From assembly GCF_021026295.1 (NCBI RefSeq), contig NZ_JAJNDA010000006.1, positions 62,001 through 126,000 on the forward strand: a stretch of 64,000 nucleotides of DNA, given 5' to 3'. A program made the translations under genes and the position numbers. Numbering within the stretch: the stretch's first letter is position 1; the number at the start of each line of letters is the position of its first letter. This stretch comes from Actinomycetospora soli. GTDB taxonomy: Bacteria > Actinomycetota > Actinomycetes > Mycobacteriales > Pseudonocardiaceae. The notes under the pieces were generated by a model. That model did no database searches and was not told the origin of the DNA. It saw only the letters and a program-made list of their open reading frames with translations. This document shows positions 1-9,081 of this stretch, piece by piece.

Positions 1-237
1 GAAGCCCGCCGTCGCGAGCGGGTTCGCGGGCGGAACGGGCGGGACGGGCGGACCGGGCGGCACGGCCACGCCCCCGGCGGGGAGCAGGGGGACGGCCGCC
101 GGCCGGACGCTCATCGGCACCGGGCGGTGGGCGAACGGCGCCGCCCGCCGCGGGGCCGGGATCGCCAGCTCGACGGTCACCGCGTCGGCGGCCTCGTCCT
201 CGGCGCTCCAGCGTCCCCAGGTGTTCGTCGTCGTCAT
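1..237 (-). CDS. Proline-rich hypothetical protein, N-terminal part
   Basis: The gene starts at an ATG on the minus strand and runs off the left edge, so only the first 79 residues are visible. They begin MTTTNTWGRWSAEDEAADAV and turn into a Pro/Val/Ala-rich segment (PPGPPVPPVPPANP around residues 60-73) that looks disordered. A GGGGGAGC sequence lies just upstream of the start and is a plausible ribosome binding site. No membrane helix or recognisable domain is visible in this part. I do not recognise the family; the missing C-terminus may hold the functional domain. Confidence 0.65.
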   Translation of the reverse strand, partial: MTTTNTWGRWSAEDEAADAVTVELAIPAPRRAAPFAHRPVPMSVRPAAVPLLPAGGVAVPPGPPVPPVPPANPLATAGF

Positions 238-415
238 CCCTGTTGCTCCCCCGACCGGTCGTGCGATGTCACCGGGCGAGTCGCAGACGATCAGGAAGGG
301 GTTAACCGGAGCAGTGGAACTTCGCCCGCTCGGATTACACGGGTGATCCACATCGTCCGGACGAGTGACCTTCCGGCGTGTCGCGCGTTGCACCCGGTGA
401 GGGCGGGAGGCATCG

Positions 416-892
416 ATGTCCGAACCCAGCACGGTGACCGGTCGACACGCACGGCCGGAACCCACCGACACGCCGCCGACCACGGGCCGCCACGCCGCGC
501 CGGAGGCCGACGAGACCCCCACCGGCAACGACGTCCCCGCGCGCCCGCCGACCCGGCCGTTCGAGGCCGCCCCGGTCCGCACCCACCACCGCCGGCCGCG
601 ACCACGGACGCGGCTCGCCCTCCTGCTCAGCGGCGGCGCGGCGGCCCTGGGGCTCGCGACCGTCGCCGGGGTCGCCGTGGCCCTGAGCGCGGAGGACGCC
701 GAGGCGCCTCCCGTCGCCGAGGCACCCGCCCCGGAGCCGACGACGGCCACGGCCGTCACCCCGCCGGTCGCGGCCCCGCCCGTCGTCCCCTCGAGCCGCG
801 CCGGCACCCGCACGGCGTCACCGGCCGCCTCCACCACGAGCCGCCGCTCGACGACCACCCGCACCACCACGACGACGACCCTCCCCGGCTGA
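416..892 (+). CDS. Small single-pass membrane protein with Thr/Pro-rich outer tail
   Basis: This 158-residue protein has a hydrophilic N-terminus with a duplicated motif (TGRHARPEP and TGRHAAPEA near residues 8-30), one hydrophobic helix at about 67-90 preceded by Arg-rich residues, and a tail rich in Ala, Pro, Thr and Ser ending in a poly-Thr run. Positive charge before the helix suggests the N-terminus stays in the cytoplasm and the tail is outside. The layout resembles the genes at 33576 and 34399. No enzymatic motif is visible and the function is unknown. It is not obviously in an operon with mscL, whose start is 173 bases downstream. Confidence 0.6.
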   Translation: MSEPSTVTGRHARPEPTDTPPTTGRHAAPEADETPTGNDVPARPPTRPFEAAPVRTHHRRPRPRTRLALLLSGGAAALGLATVAGVAVALSAEDAEAPPVAEAPAPEPTTATAVTPPVAAPPVVPSSRAGTRTASPAASTTSRRSTTTRTTTTTTLPG

Positions 893-1065
893 GTGCGGTC
901 GGCGGCGCGTGTCGCGCGGTGTCCGGAGCGCGCCCGCGGGACGGCGACACGCTCACCGCACTGCACGTCCGGCCCACCGCGACCCTCCGTCCGGGCCGCG
1001 ACGAGCCCGGGACACGGTCCCTAGCCTCGCCGTTCAGCTCCCCAGCTCCCGGCCCGAGGACCACC

Positions 1066-1761
1066 ATGCTCAAGGGATTCAAGGACTTCCTGCTGCGCGG
1101 GAACGTCATCGACCTCTCGGTGGCGGTCGTCATCGGTGCCGCCTTCACGGCGGTCGTCAACGCCTTCACCGAGTCGTTCCTCAAGCCGCTGATCCAGCTG
1201 CTCTCCCCCGGCGGCGACCAGTTCCGCGGCACCGTCCGCGTCAGCGGCGTCGCCTTCGACTACGCCGACTTCATCAACCAGGCGATCACGTTCCTCATCA
1301 CCGCGGGCGTCGTGTACTTCCTCGTCGTCGCCCCGATGAAGGCCCTGCAGAACCGCCGTCTGCGCGGCGAGGAGGCCGGGCCGGCGCAGCCCACCGACGT
1401 CGAGCTCCTCACCCAGATCCGCGACCTCCTCGAGACGCAGGCCGAACTGCAGGCGGAGATCCAGGCCGGGCAGGCCGACCAGCGATCCCCCGACGACGGG
1501 TACGGTCCGGTCGCGCCGCCGTCCCGCCCGTCGGTGCCGCCCGCACCGGCCACGCCCCCCGCGCCCCCCGCGCCGCTCCCGCCGACGGCCGCGCCGCTCC
1601 CGCCGACGGCCGTGCCGCGACGCGGCCACGACGTCGAGACCGCACCCGCCCACGCGATGGCACCCGCCCACGCCGGGTACGCACCGCCATCCGGGCGCCC
1701 GACCCCGCCGCGCCCGGTCGAGGCCGAGGCGCCGCCCCGGCACCGGGCCGGCGTGCGCTGA
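1066..1761 (+). CDS. mscL: Large-conductance mechanosensitive channel MscL
   Basis: MscL is a homopentameric inner-membrane pore that opens under membrane tension and releases solutes during hypo-osmotic shock. The protein starts MLKGFKDFLLRGNVIDLSVA, the family N-terminus, with TM1 at about 14-36, a periplasmic loop, and TM2 at about 71-90 followed by the cytoplasmic helix (VELLTQIRDLLETQAELQAE, about 110-130). The core fits the usual 130-150 residues, but the product has 231. The extra ~90 residues are a Pro/Ala-rich tail containing the heptad APLPPTA twice, encoded by a perfect 21-base direct repeat at 1569-1589 and 1590-1610. The internal ATG at 1066 is chosen because the core homology starts exactly there; upstream reading frame is unlike protein. 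Confidence 0.95.
   Translation: MLKGFKDFLLRGNVIDLSVAVVIGAAFTAVVNAFTESFLKPLIQLLSPGGDQFRGTVRVSGVAFDYADFINQAITFLITAGVVYFLVVAPMKALQNRRLRGEEAGPAQPTDVELLTQIRDLLETQAELQAEIQAGQADQRSPDDGYGPVAPPSRPSVPPAPATPPAPPAPLPPTAAPLPPTAVPRRGHDVETAPAHAMAPAHAGYAPPSGRPTPPRPVEAEAPPRHRAGVR
1569..1610 (+). repeat. Two-copy 21-base direct repeat in the mscL tail
   Basis: Two identical 21-base units lie head to tail (1569-1589, 1590-1610) and encode a repeated APLPPTA heptad. They lengthen the disordered tail without shifting frame and are a likely site of copy-number change. Confidence 0.85.
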
Positions 1762-1765
1762 CCCG

Positions 1766-1957
1766 TCAACGACCGCGCGCCGACCACCACAGCCATGCCG
1801 CCACCAGCACGAGGGCGACCGAGAGCAGGTCGGCCGTGGTGACGGCGTGGGTCTCGGAGAGCACGAGCAGCTTCGGCCCCTCGACGGACTGGTTCAGCGG
1901 GAGCCAGAGGAGAGCGAGCCCGACGAGGACGAGCGCGGTGATCCGCCGACGAGGCAC
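1766..1957 (-). CDS. Two-helix membrane peptide
   Basis: A 63-residue protein with two predicted membrane helices (about 7-22 and 42-58), a charged loop between them containing VEGPKLLVLSETHAV, and an Arg-rich C-terminus. It begins MPRRRITALVLVGLALLWLP, giving a positive-inside N-terminus. The gene follows the hydrolase gene by about nine bases on the same strand, so it may be the last cistron of that operon, though nothing links it functionally. It ends convergent with mscL. The family is not recognised. Confidence 0.6.
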   Translation of the reverse strand: MPRRRITALVLVGLALLWLPLNQSVEGPKLLVLSETHAVTTADLLSVALVLVAAWLWWSARGR

Positions 1958-1966
1958 CCGCGGAGC

Positions 1967-2644
1967 CTAGGGGGCCCGGTCGAGCACCGAGCGGACCGCC
2001 GCCGCGACCACCTCGGGCGCCTCGAACACCGGCGTGTGACCGCAGTCGGCCCACGACAGGTCGGCGTCGGGCAGGAGGGCGGCGAGTTCCTCCGCCTCCG
2101 CGGTCGACCGCGCGCGGTCGTGCACGCCGTGGACGACGGCGGCGGGGCAGGTGATCGTCGGGAGCACCTCGGTCAGGTCGAGGTCCCGCTGGCTGCGCAG
2201 CACCTCGACGGCGGCCTCCCGCGGCACCGCCTCGGCGTACGCGAGCAGTTCGGCGCGCACGTCGGCGGGCGGGGCCGTCGCGAACGACCGGTCGAGCACG
2301 GCGGAGAGGGCCTCCCGCCCCCACTGCGCGGCGAACCGGTCGATGATCCCGTCGACGTCGCCGTGGCGCCGCATGTGCGCGCCGGTGTCGACGAGGACGA
2401 GCCCCACCACGAGCTCGGGGTGCGTCGCGGCGAGCGTCGTGGCGATCGCGCCGCCCGTGGAGTGCCCGACCAGCACCACCGGCGCCGTCAGGTCGTCCGC
2501 GATCCGGTCCGCGACGGCGGGCACCGTCCACGGGCCGGGCGCGGTCATCCACGACACCGGGCGCACCCCGGGCACGAGCGCCGCCAGCGGGGCGAACACG
2601 GCGGGCGAGCAGACCGTCCCCGGTACGCCCACGACCTCCGTCAT
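1967..2644 (-). CDS. Alpha/beta-fold hydrolase
   Basis: A 225-residue alpha/beta hydrolase with a complete catalytic triad: nucleophile elbow GHSTG with Ser62, acid Asp176 in VHGVHDRARS, and His203 in DCGHTP. It probably hydrolyses an ester, amide or similar bond; the substrate cannot be read from the sequence. The start is set at the ATG giving MTEVVGVPGTVCSP, because upstream frame is poor protein and this places the start 11 bases after the stop of the upstream luciferase-like gene. It is the last enzyme of the rutA-led operon, so a role in the same degradation pathway, after the oxygenase steps, is the reasonable inference. Confidence 0.85.
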   Translation of the reverse strand: MTEVVGVPGTVCSPAVFAPLAALVPGVRPVSWMTAPGPWTVPAVADRIADDLTAPVVLVGHSTGGAIATTLAATHPELVVGLVLVDTGAHMRRHGDVDGIIDRFAAQWGREALSAVLDRSFATAPPADVRAELLAYAEAVPREAAVEVLRSQRDLDLTEVLPTITCPAAVVHGVHDRARSTAEAEELAALLPDADLSWADCGHTPVFEAPEVVAAAVRSVLDRAP

Positions 2645-2655
2645 CGCGCCCCGCC

Positions 2656-3684
2656 TCACCCGACCGTGACCACCGCGGACTCCCGCAGGGCCGGGGCCAC
2701 CTCGCGGGCGAGGAGCTCGACCGAGCGGCGGCTGGACTCCACGGGCATGCCCGCCCAGTCGGTGCGCAGGACGAAGTGGTCGATGCCGAGCCCGCGCCAG
2801 GCGAGCAGGGCCCGGCGGCAGTCGTCGGGATCGCCGATGACGAAGCGGTCGTCGGCGAGTGCGTCGAACTCCATCCGGAACGACTCGCGGTCGGGCATCA
2901 CCCGGTCCTGGCCCCAGTCCGCGTAGACCTGGTACTTGCCCTCGAGGAACGGGCGGGCCCGCTCCAGCGCCTCCGCGCGGGTGTCGGCGCAGAACACCTC
3001 GCGCATCAGCGGCCGCGACGAGCCGGGCCCGCGGCCGTGCGCCGCGCGCTCGGCGTCGTACAGCTCGAGCTGTCGGCGCACCGTCGCCGCCGTCGCGTGC
3101 GGGTTGACCATCCACGCGTCGGCGAGGCGGGCCGCCCTGCGGACGGCGTTGTCGGAGTTCGCGGCCATCCACACCGGCGGCTCCCCGACCGGCCGCATCA
3201 GCGCCTGCGCCCCGTCGAGGCGGGTCCACGGCAGGTCGCGGGTCACCGACTCGCCGCGCCACAGGGCCCGGACGATCTCCAGGTTCTCAGTGAACCGCCG
3301 GACCTTCTCCTCCGGCGGCACCCCGAACGCGGCGTACTCCTCGGCCCGGTAGCCGAGGCCGACGCCGAACACCGAGCGCCCGCCGGTGACGACGTCGAGG
3401 CTCGCGTACGCCTCGGCGGTGTCCACCGGGTGGTGCAGCGCGAGCAGGTGGATACCGGTGCCGACCGTCATCTCCCCCGCCTCGGCCGCGACCCGCGCGA
3501 GCCACGGCAGCGGCTGGATGTGCGCGAAGGACGCAGCGAGGTGGTGCTGCCCCGCGAACACCGAGTCGAGGCCCTCGTCGCGGGCGGTCCGGACGAGCTC
3601 CAGCTGCTCGGCGAGGGTGACCCGCGGGTCCTGCTCGGGACGCCGCTGGTGGGTGAGGAAGACGCCGACCCGGGCCTCACCCAC
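2656..3684 (-). CDS. LLM class flavin-dependent oxidoreductase
   Basis: A 342-residue luciferase-like (LLM) TIM-barrel protein beginning MGEARVGVFLTHQRRPEQDP. Family features include the N-terminal beta strand, a central GVGLGYRAEEYAAFG segment near residues 108-122 and the WMAANSDNAVRRAARLADAW stretch typical of bacterial LLM proteins. Such enzymes use FMN or F420 to oxidise small molecules, often with a separate flavin reductase. The start overlaps the end of the MmgE/PrpD gene by eight bases, so the two are translationally coupled. It is a second, more divergent LLM enzyme in the same operon as the RutA homologue; FMN versus F420 use is not decided by what I can see. Confidence 0.88.
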   Translation of the reverse strand: MGEARVGVFLTHQRRPEQDPRVTLAEQLELVRTARDEGLDSVFAGQHHLAASFAHIQPLPWLARVAAEAGEMTVGTGIHLLALHHPVDTAEAYASLDVVTGGRSVFGVGLGYRAEEYAAFGVPPEEKVRRFTENLEIVRALWRGESVTRDLPWTRLDGAQALMRPVGEPPVWMAANSDNAVRRAARLADAWMVNPHATAATVRRQLELYDAERAAHGRGPGSSRPLMREVFCADTRAEALERARPFLEGKYQVYADWGQDRVMPDRESFRMEFDALADDRFVIGDPDDCRRALLAWRGLGIDHFVLRTDWAGMPVESSRRSVELLAREVAPALRESAVVTVG

Positions 3685-5068
3685 GGCAGGCCTCGGCGAA
3701 GTCGATCGCCGGGGTGTCGTCGCCCAGGCCGAGCACGGCGGCCCGGACCCGGTCGGCGGTGGCGCGGTCGGCCGCCGTCCCGATGGTCTCGGCGAACTTG
3801 GCGTCGATGTCGGCGTTGGTGAGCGGGCGCTCGTCGTGCCCGCGGTTGACCTGCTCCCGACGGGTCAGCCGCGTGCCGTCGGCGAGCTCGAGCTCGACGT
3901 ACCCGGAGTAGGCCCGCGGGAAGGCGCCCTCGCGGTCCTCGACGACCTCGACGCGGCGGGTGAGCTCGAGGGTCGCCGGGTCGGCCAGCGCGTCGTCGTC
4001 GAGCTCGGCGAGACCGAACCGGCCGCGGCGGAGGGCCGTGGCCACCACGTACGGGAGGGAGAACTTGGCGTCGTACTCGTCGCGGGGCGCCCACTTGTTG
4101 GCCGGCGGCTCGCAGACCACCTTCCCCGGCACCGGGTGGATCGCGCACCGGATCGAGCGCACGTCCTCCGGGCGCACGCCGTGCTCGGCGCGCAGCGCGA
4201 GCGTCGCGTCGGCGAAGGCGTGGATGAAGTGGCAGATCGGATACGGCTTCACGGCGGTGCGCATCAGCTCCCACCGCTCCCCCAGCCCGTCCGCGACCGC
4301 CGACGGGTCGGACTCGCGGCCCTGCAGGTGGGTGGCGTAGAGCCCGAAGCGGCCCTCGTACACCGCGGCCGGACCGCGCCAGTCCTGCTCGGCGAACGCG
4401 GCCGCCGTCATGCCGGAGCTCGCGGCCCACCCCGGGTGCAGCCGCTTGGTCCACGACCCGTCCTCGAGGAACTCGAGCAGGCCCGCCGACATCGACCCGA
4501 CGATGCCCTGGGCCGCCGTGATGCCCGCGGCGTCGAGACCCCACAGCTTCGCCGCGGTCACCGCGGCGCCGAACGCCCCGGCGACGGCGGTCGGGTGGAA
4601 CCCGACGTCGTGGAAGCCGCCCGCGCCGCCGAGCCCGACCCGCGCCGACACCTCGACGCCGAGCACGTAGGCGAGCAGGAGGTCCCGGGTGGTCGCCCCC
4701 GCCGTCGTCGCGGCCGAGATCGCCGCGGGCAGGGCGGCGGCGGAGACGTGGGTGACCGCCGGGATGTGCGTGTCGTCGAAGTCCATGCCGTGCACGAGCA
4801 CCCCGTTGAGGGTGGCCGCGTCGCGCGGGGCGAGCCGGTCGGGCATCCCGAGCACGGGGTGCTCCCCGGCGCCGAGCCGCCCGAGCGCGTCGCGGGCCCT
4901 CGTCGGGAAGTCGTAGACGGTGGAGGCGAACGCCAGCCCGACCGCGTCGAGCACGAGGTACCGGGCGCGCTCGAGGACCTCGGCGGGGACGTCGGCGGGC
5001 CGGAGGCCGGCCGCGAAGTCCCCGACGGCGGCGGCGAGCGAGGTCCGCGGCGGGCTGTCGATCGTCAT
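3677..5068 (-). CDS. MmgE/PrpD family protein
   Basis: A 463-residue member of the MmgE/PrpD fold, which includes 2-methylcitrate dehydratase and cis-aconitate decarboxylase. The family signature NGVLVHGMDFDDTH is at about residues 88-101, supplying the Asp/His active-site residues, and a second conserved patch RLHPGWAASSG follows near 205. The C-terminal lid domain with KPYPICHFIHAFADA is intact. Length is normal. It lies second in the rutA operon, 77 bases after rutA and separated from it by a strong hairpin, and overlaps the following LLM gene. The reaction is likely dehydration, hydration or decarboxylation of a di- or tricarboxylate, but members vary widely and the substrate is unknown. 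Confidence 0.88.
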   Translation of the reverse strand: MTIDSPPRTSLAAAVGDFAAGLRPADVPAEVLERARYLVLDAVGLAFASTVYDFPTRARDALGRLGAGEHPVLGMPDRLAPRDAATLNGVLVHGMDFDDTHIPAVTHVSAAALPAAISAATTAGATTRDLLLAYVLGVEVSARVGLGGAGGFHDVGFHPTAVAGAFGAAVTAAKLWGLDAAGITAAQGIVGSMSAGLLEFLEDGSWTKRLHPGWAASSGMTAAAFAEQDWRGPAAVYEGRFGLYATHLQGRESDPSAVADGLGERWELMRTAVKPYPICHFIHAFADATLALRAEHGVRPEDVRSIRCAIHPVPGKVVCEPPANKWAPRDEYDAKFSLPYVVATALRRGRFGLAELDDDALADPATLELTRRVEVVEDREGAFPRAYSGYVELELADGTRLTRREQVNRGHDERPLTNADIDAKFAETIGTAADRATADRVRAAVLGLGDDTPAIDFAEACRG

Positions 5069-5093
5069 CGATGACTCTCCTTTGGTGCCGAGG

Positions 5094-5139
5094 CCTGTGA
5101 GTACTAGTCACGGCTATCGCCGTGACAAGTACTCACAGG
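5094..5139 (-). terminator. 21-base-pair hairpin between rutA and mmgE/prpD-like gene
   Basis: Arms at 5094-5114 and 5119-5139 pair at 20 of 21 positions around a TATC loop. The stem contains nested AGTACT palindromes. There is no T-run, so it may be an attenuator, an mRNA-stabilising stem at an operon junction, or a protein-binding palindrome. It starts seven bases after the rutA stop in the transcript. Confidence 0.7.
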
Positions 5140-5145
5140 ACGAAG

Positions 5146-6207
<1,062 letters not shown>

Positions 6208-6247
6208 ACCTTCCGTGGGAGCGTCCTACTGTGAGCCGGACCACGAA

Positions 6248-6264
6248 AATACATCAGACGTTTA
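6248..6264 (+). promoter_or_regulatory. Predicted operator A of the catabolic regulon
   Basis: The 17-mer AATACATCAGACGTTTA is an imperfect palindrome centred on TCAGA. It shares the 14-mer ACATCAGACGTTTA exactly with operator B. Its centre is about 49 bases upstream of the rutA start and it overlaps the stop of the preceding amidase gene, which argues that rutA has its own promoter here. Confidence 0.7.
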
Positions 6265-7911
6265 TCGCGAGGAAGTCTTCCGTGTGACGACCGCGGGTCG
6301 TCGCCGATGGTGTGCGGTCCGTGACTGGAAGACGCGGGCGGCCCGCAGCGCGGTCCCCTCGGCGTGCGGCGCCGCGATCAGCTGCGCGGAGGTCGGGCAC
6401 CCGTCGGAGGCGAGCCCGGTGGGCACGGCGAGCCCGGGCACGCCGGTGAGGTTGCCGAGCATCGTCGAGCGCGACTGCGCGGCGTAGAGCGGGTACTCGA
6501 CGCCGTCGACGACCACGGTGCCGTCCAGACGCGGCGCCGTGGACGGGCAGGTCGGCACCACGATCAGGTCCGCGTCCGCGAGGACCGCGTCCAGCTCGCG
6601 CTGGAGCTCGACCCGGAACTGCTGCGCCCGCAGGTAGTCCTGCGCGGGCGTGGTGATGCCCTGGCTGATCCGCCGGACCACCACCGGGTCGTAGTCGCCC
6701 CAGCGGTCCCGGTCGACGCGGTGCAGCGTCGCGGCCTCGGTGAACACGATGAGGTAGCCGATCGCGAGCGCCGCGGCGGCCCCCGGGATCTCCCCCGGCA
6801 CCACCTCCGCGCCCGCCTCGACCAGCTCGGCGACCAGCGCGTCCACCCCGGCCCGCACCTCGGCGTCGCACAGCTCGGTCAGCGCTCCCCCGGGCACCGC
6901 GATCCGGAGCCCGCGGACGTCGTCGGGCACGGTCCCGACGGCGGGTCCCGGGCGCCAGGAGCGCGGGTCGCGGTCGTCGGTGCCGGCCAGCACGTCGAAC
7001 ACGCGCGCGACGTCGGCGGCGCTGTGCGCGATCGGTCCGACGGTCTCCGCGGTCCACGACAGCGGCACCACCCCGACCCGCGAGATCGCCCCGGCCGTCG
7101 GCTTGAGGCCGGTCAGCCCGGTCCAGGCCGAGGGAAGGCGCACCGACCCGCCGACGTCGGTCCCGAGCGCGAACGGCACCGCGCCCGCCGCGACCGCGGC
7201 CGCCGACCCGGTCGACGACCCACCGGCCCAGCGCTCGCGGTCCCACGGGTTGCGCGTCGGCCCGAAGCGCGGCGGGTTCGGCCCGCCGACGGCGAACTCG
7301 GTCGTCGCGTCCTTGCTCACCGGGATCGCCCCGGCCGCCTCGAGCCGCGCGACGACCTCCGCGGACGTCGCCGCCGGCGCGTTGCCGTGGCACCAGGACC
7401 CCGCCGTCGTCGGGACCCCGGCGACGTCGATGACGTCCTTGACCCCGAACGGCACGCCCTCCAGGGCGCGCGCCGTGCCGTCGCGCCAGCGCCGGGCGGA
7501 CTCCGCGGCGGCCGCGGCGGCCCGCTCGTCGAGGAACCGGATCGTGCAGTTCAGCTCCTCGTGTGCGGCCCGCAGGTCGCGCAGCGCCCGCGCGATCTCG
7601 TCCTCCGGCGTCCGCTCCCCCGCCGCGTAGGCGGCGAGCAGGCCGGCGATGCCGTCCGGGCCGTCCGGGCCGTCCGGGCCGTCGTCGGGAACGGTCCCGA
7701 CGCCGGGTGCGGCCCGGTCGCGCCGGACCCACCGGTCCCCGTCGGCCGGGTCCGCCTCGAGGTCCATCGCGCGGGGACGGTCGCGCAGCGCCGTGATCGC
7801 GGGCTCGGCGGCGGCGACGGCGGTGTGCATGGCCTCGACGAGGTCGTCGTCGAGGGTGAAGCCGAGCCGGGCCGCCTGGTCGCGCAGCGCGCCGGGCGTC
7901 GGGCCGCTCAT
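6262..7911 (-). CDS. Amidase signature family enzyme
   Basis: A 549-residue amidase-signature protein with the Ser-cisSer-Lys triad: Lys158 in GVPFGVKDVIDVAG, cis-Ser about 232 in GGSSTGSAAA, and nucleophile Ser256 in GTDVGGSVRLPSAW. The N-terminal ~150 residues precede the catalytic fold and contain a PDGPDGPDG run, encoded by three perfect copies of a 9-base unit at 7651-7677. Amidases release ammonia or an amine from an amide, ureide or similar bond. The start overlaps the acyl-CoA dehydrogenase stop by four bases (ATGA), so it is the last gene of the maoC-led operon. In this setting it could process the amide released by the RutA-like oxygenase; that is inference. Confidence 0.88.
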   Translation of the reverse strand: MSGPTPGALRDQAARLGFTLDDDLVEAMHTAVAAAEPAITALRDRPRAMDLEADPADGDRWVRRDRAAPGVGTVPDDGPDGPDGPDGIAGLLAAYAAGERTPEDEIARALRDLRAAHEELNCTIRFLDERAAAAAAESARRWRDGTARALEGVPFGVKDVIDVAGVPTTAGSWCHGNAPAATSAEVVARLEAAGAIPVSKDATTEFAVGGPNPPRFGPTRNPWDRERWAGGSSTGSAAAVAAGAVPFALGTDVGGSVRLPSAWTGLTGLKPTAGAISRVGVVPLSWTAETVGPIAHSAADVARVFDVLAGTDDRDPRSWRPGPAVGTVPDDVRGLRIAVPGGALTELCDAEVRAGVDALVAELVEAGAEVVPGEIPGAAAALAIGYLIVFTEAATLHRVDRDRWGDYDPVVVRRISQGITTPAQDYLRAQQFRVELQRELDAVLADADLIVVPTCPSTAPRLDGTVVVDGVEYPLYAAQSRSTMLGNLTGVPGLAVPTGLASDGCPTSAQLIAAPHAEGTALRAARVFQSRTAHHRRRPAVVTRKTSSR

Positions 7912-9071
7912 CCCACCGTCGCCTTGCCCGCCAGCAGCGACTTCGCGATCCCGGTGCGCAGCACGTCGTTGGTGCCCTCGCCGATCGACATGAGCGGGGC
8001 GTCGCGGTAGAGCCGCTCGATCTCGAACTCGGTGGAGTAGCCGTAGCCGCCGTGGATGCGCATGGCGTCGGTGGCGCACTGCAGCGCGGTCTCCGACGCG
8101 AAGACCTTGGCCATGCCGGACTCGGTGTCCATCCGCACGCCGTCGTCCATCCGCGAGGCGGCCCAGTAGGTCATCAGCCGCGCGGCCTGCAGCTGCACGG
8201 CGATCTCGGCGAGCCGCAGCTGGACGGCCTGGAAGTCGCCGATCGGCTGCTTGAACGCGGTGCGGTCGCGGGCGTAGGCGAGGGCCTCGTCGTAGGCGCG
8301 CTGCGCGATGCCGACCGAGCGGGCCGCGATGTTGATCCGGCCGGTCTCCAGCGAGGACAGCGCCTGCTGCAGGCCCTTGCCCTCGACGCCGCCGAGCAGC
8401 TGCGACGACGGGACCCGGACCTCGTCGAGGACGACCTCGCAGGACTCGGTGCCCTTGTAGCCGAGCTTGCCGATGTCCTTGGAGACCGTGAAGCCCTCGG
8501 CGTCGGCGGGGACGAGCAGGATGCTCATGCCCTTGTGCGCCGGCTCCGCCCTCGGGTCGGTCTTGACCAGCACCGGCAACGGGTCGGCGTGGCGGGCGTT
8601 GGTGATCCACGTCTTCGTGCCGGTGATGACGTAGTCGTCCCCGTCGCGGCGGGCCGTGGTGGTGATGCCCTGCAGGTCGGTGCCCGCACCGGGCTCGGTG
8701 AGCGCGATCCCGGTGCGGCGCTCGCCGGTCGCGAGCTCGGGCAGGTAGGCGTCCCGCTGCTCCTGCGTGCCGTGGCGGGCGATCATCCAGCTCGACACCG
8801 AGTGGCTGCCGAGGATGCCGGCGATGCCCATCCAGCCCCGGGCGATCTCCTCGAAGGTCAGCGCGAAGGAGACGGTGTCGGCGGCGATCCCGCCGTACTC
8901 CTCGGGGATCGACAGGCCGAACAGGCCCAGCTTCTTCATGCTCTCGACGATCTCGGTGGGGTACCGGCCGGAGTGTTCCCAGTCGCGGGCGACCGGCACG
9001 ATCTCGCGGTCGACGAAGTCCCGCAGTGTCTCGCGGTAGAGCCGCTGCTCGTCGGACAGGGTGAAGTCCAC
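7908..9071 (-). CDS. Acyl-CoA dehydrogenase
   Basis: A 387-residue FAD-dependent acyl-CoA dehydrogenase, normal length. It starts MDFTLSDEQRLYRETLRDFV, contains the GIALTEPGAGTDLQGI flavin/substrate signature near residues 128-143, and ends with IGEGTNDVLRTGIAKSLL, where Glu365 is the predicted catalytic base. It introduces an alpha,beta double bond into an acyl-CoA and passes electrons to ETF. It sits between the CoA-transferase and the amidase in one operon. With the MaoC hydratase and CitE-like lyase it would complete a dehydrogenate-hydrate-cleave sequence on the CoA ester made by the transferase. Confidence 0.92.
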   Translation of the reverse strand: MDFTLSDEQRLYRETLRDFVDREIVPVARDWEHSGRYPTEIVESMKKLGLFGLSIPEEYGGIAADTVSFALTFEEIARGWMGIAGILGSHSVSSWMIARHGTQEQRDAYLPELATGERRTGIALTEPGAGTDLQGITTTARRDGDDYVITGTKTWITNARHADPLPVLVKTDPRAEPAHKGMSILLVPADAEGFTVSKDIGKLGYKGTESCEVVLDEVRVPSSQLLGGVEGKGLQQALSSLETGRINIAARSVGIAQRAYDEALAYARDRTAFKQPIGDFQAVQLRLAEIAVQLQAARLMTYWAASRMDDGVRMDTESGMAKVFASETALQCATDAMRIHGGYGYSTEFEIERLYRDAPLMSIGEGTNDVLRTGIAKSLLAGKATVG

Positions 9072-9081
9072 GGTGCCTCCT

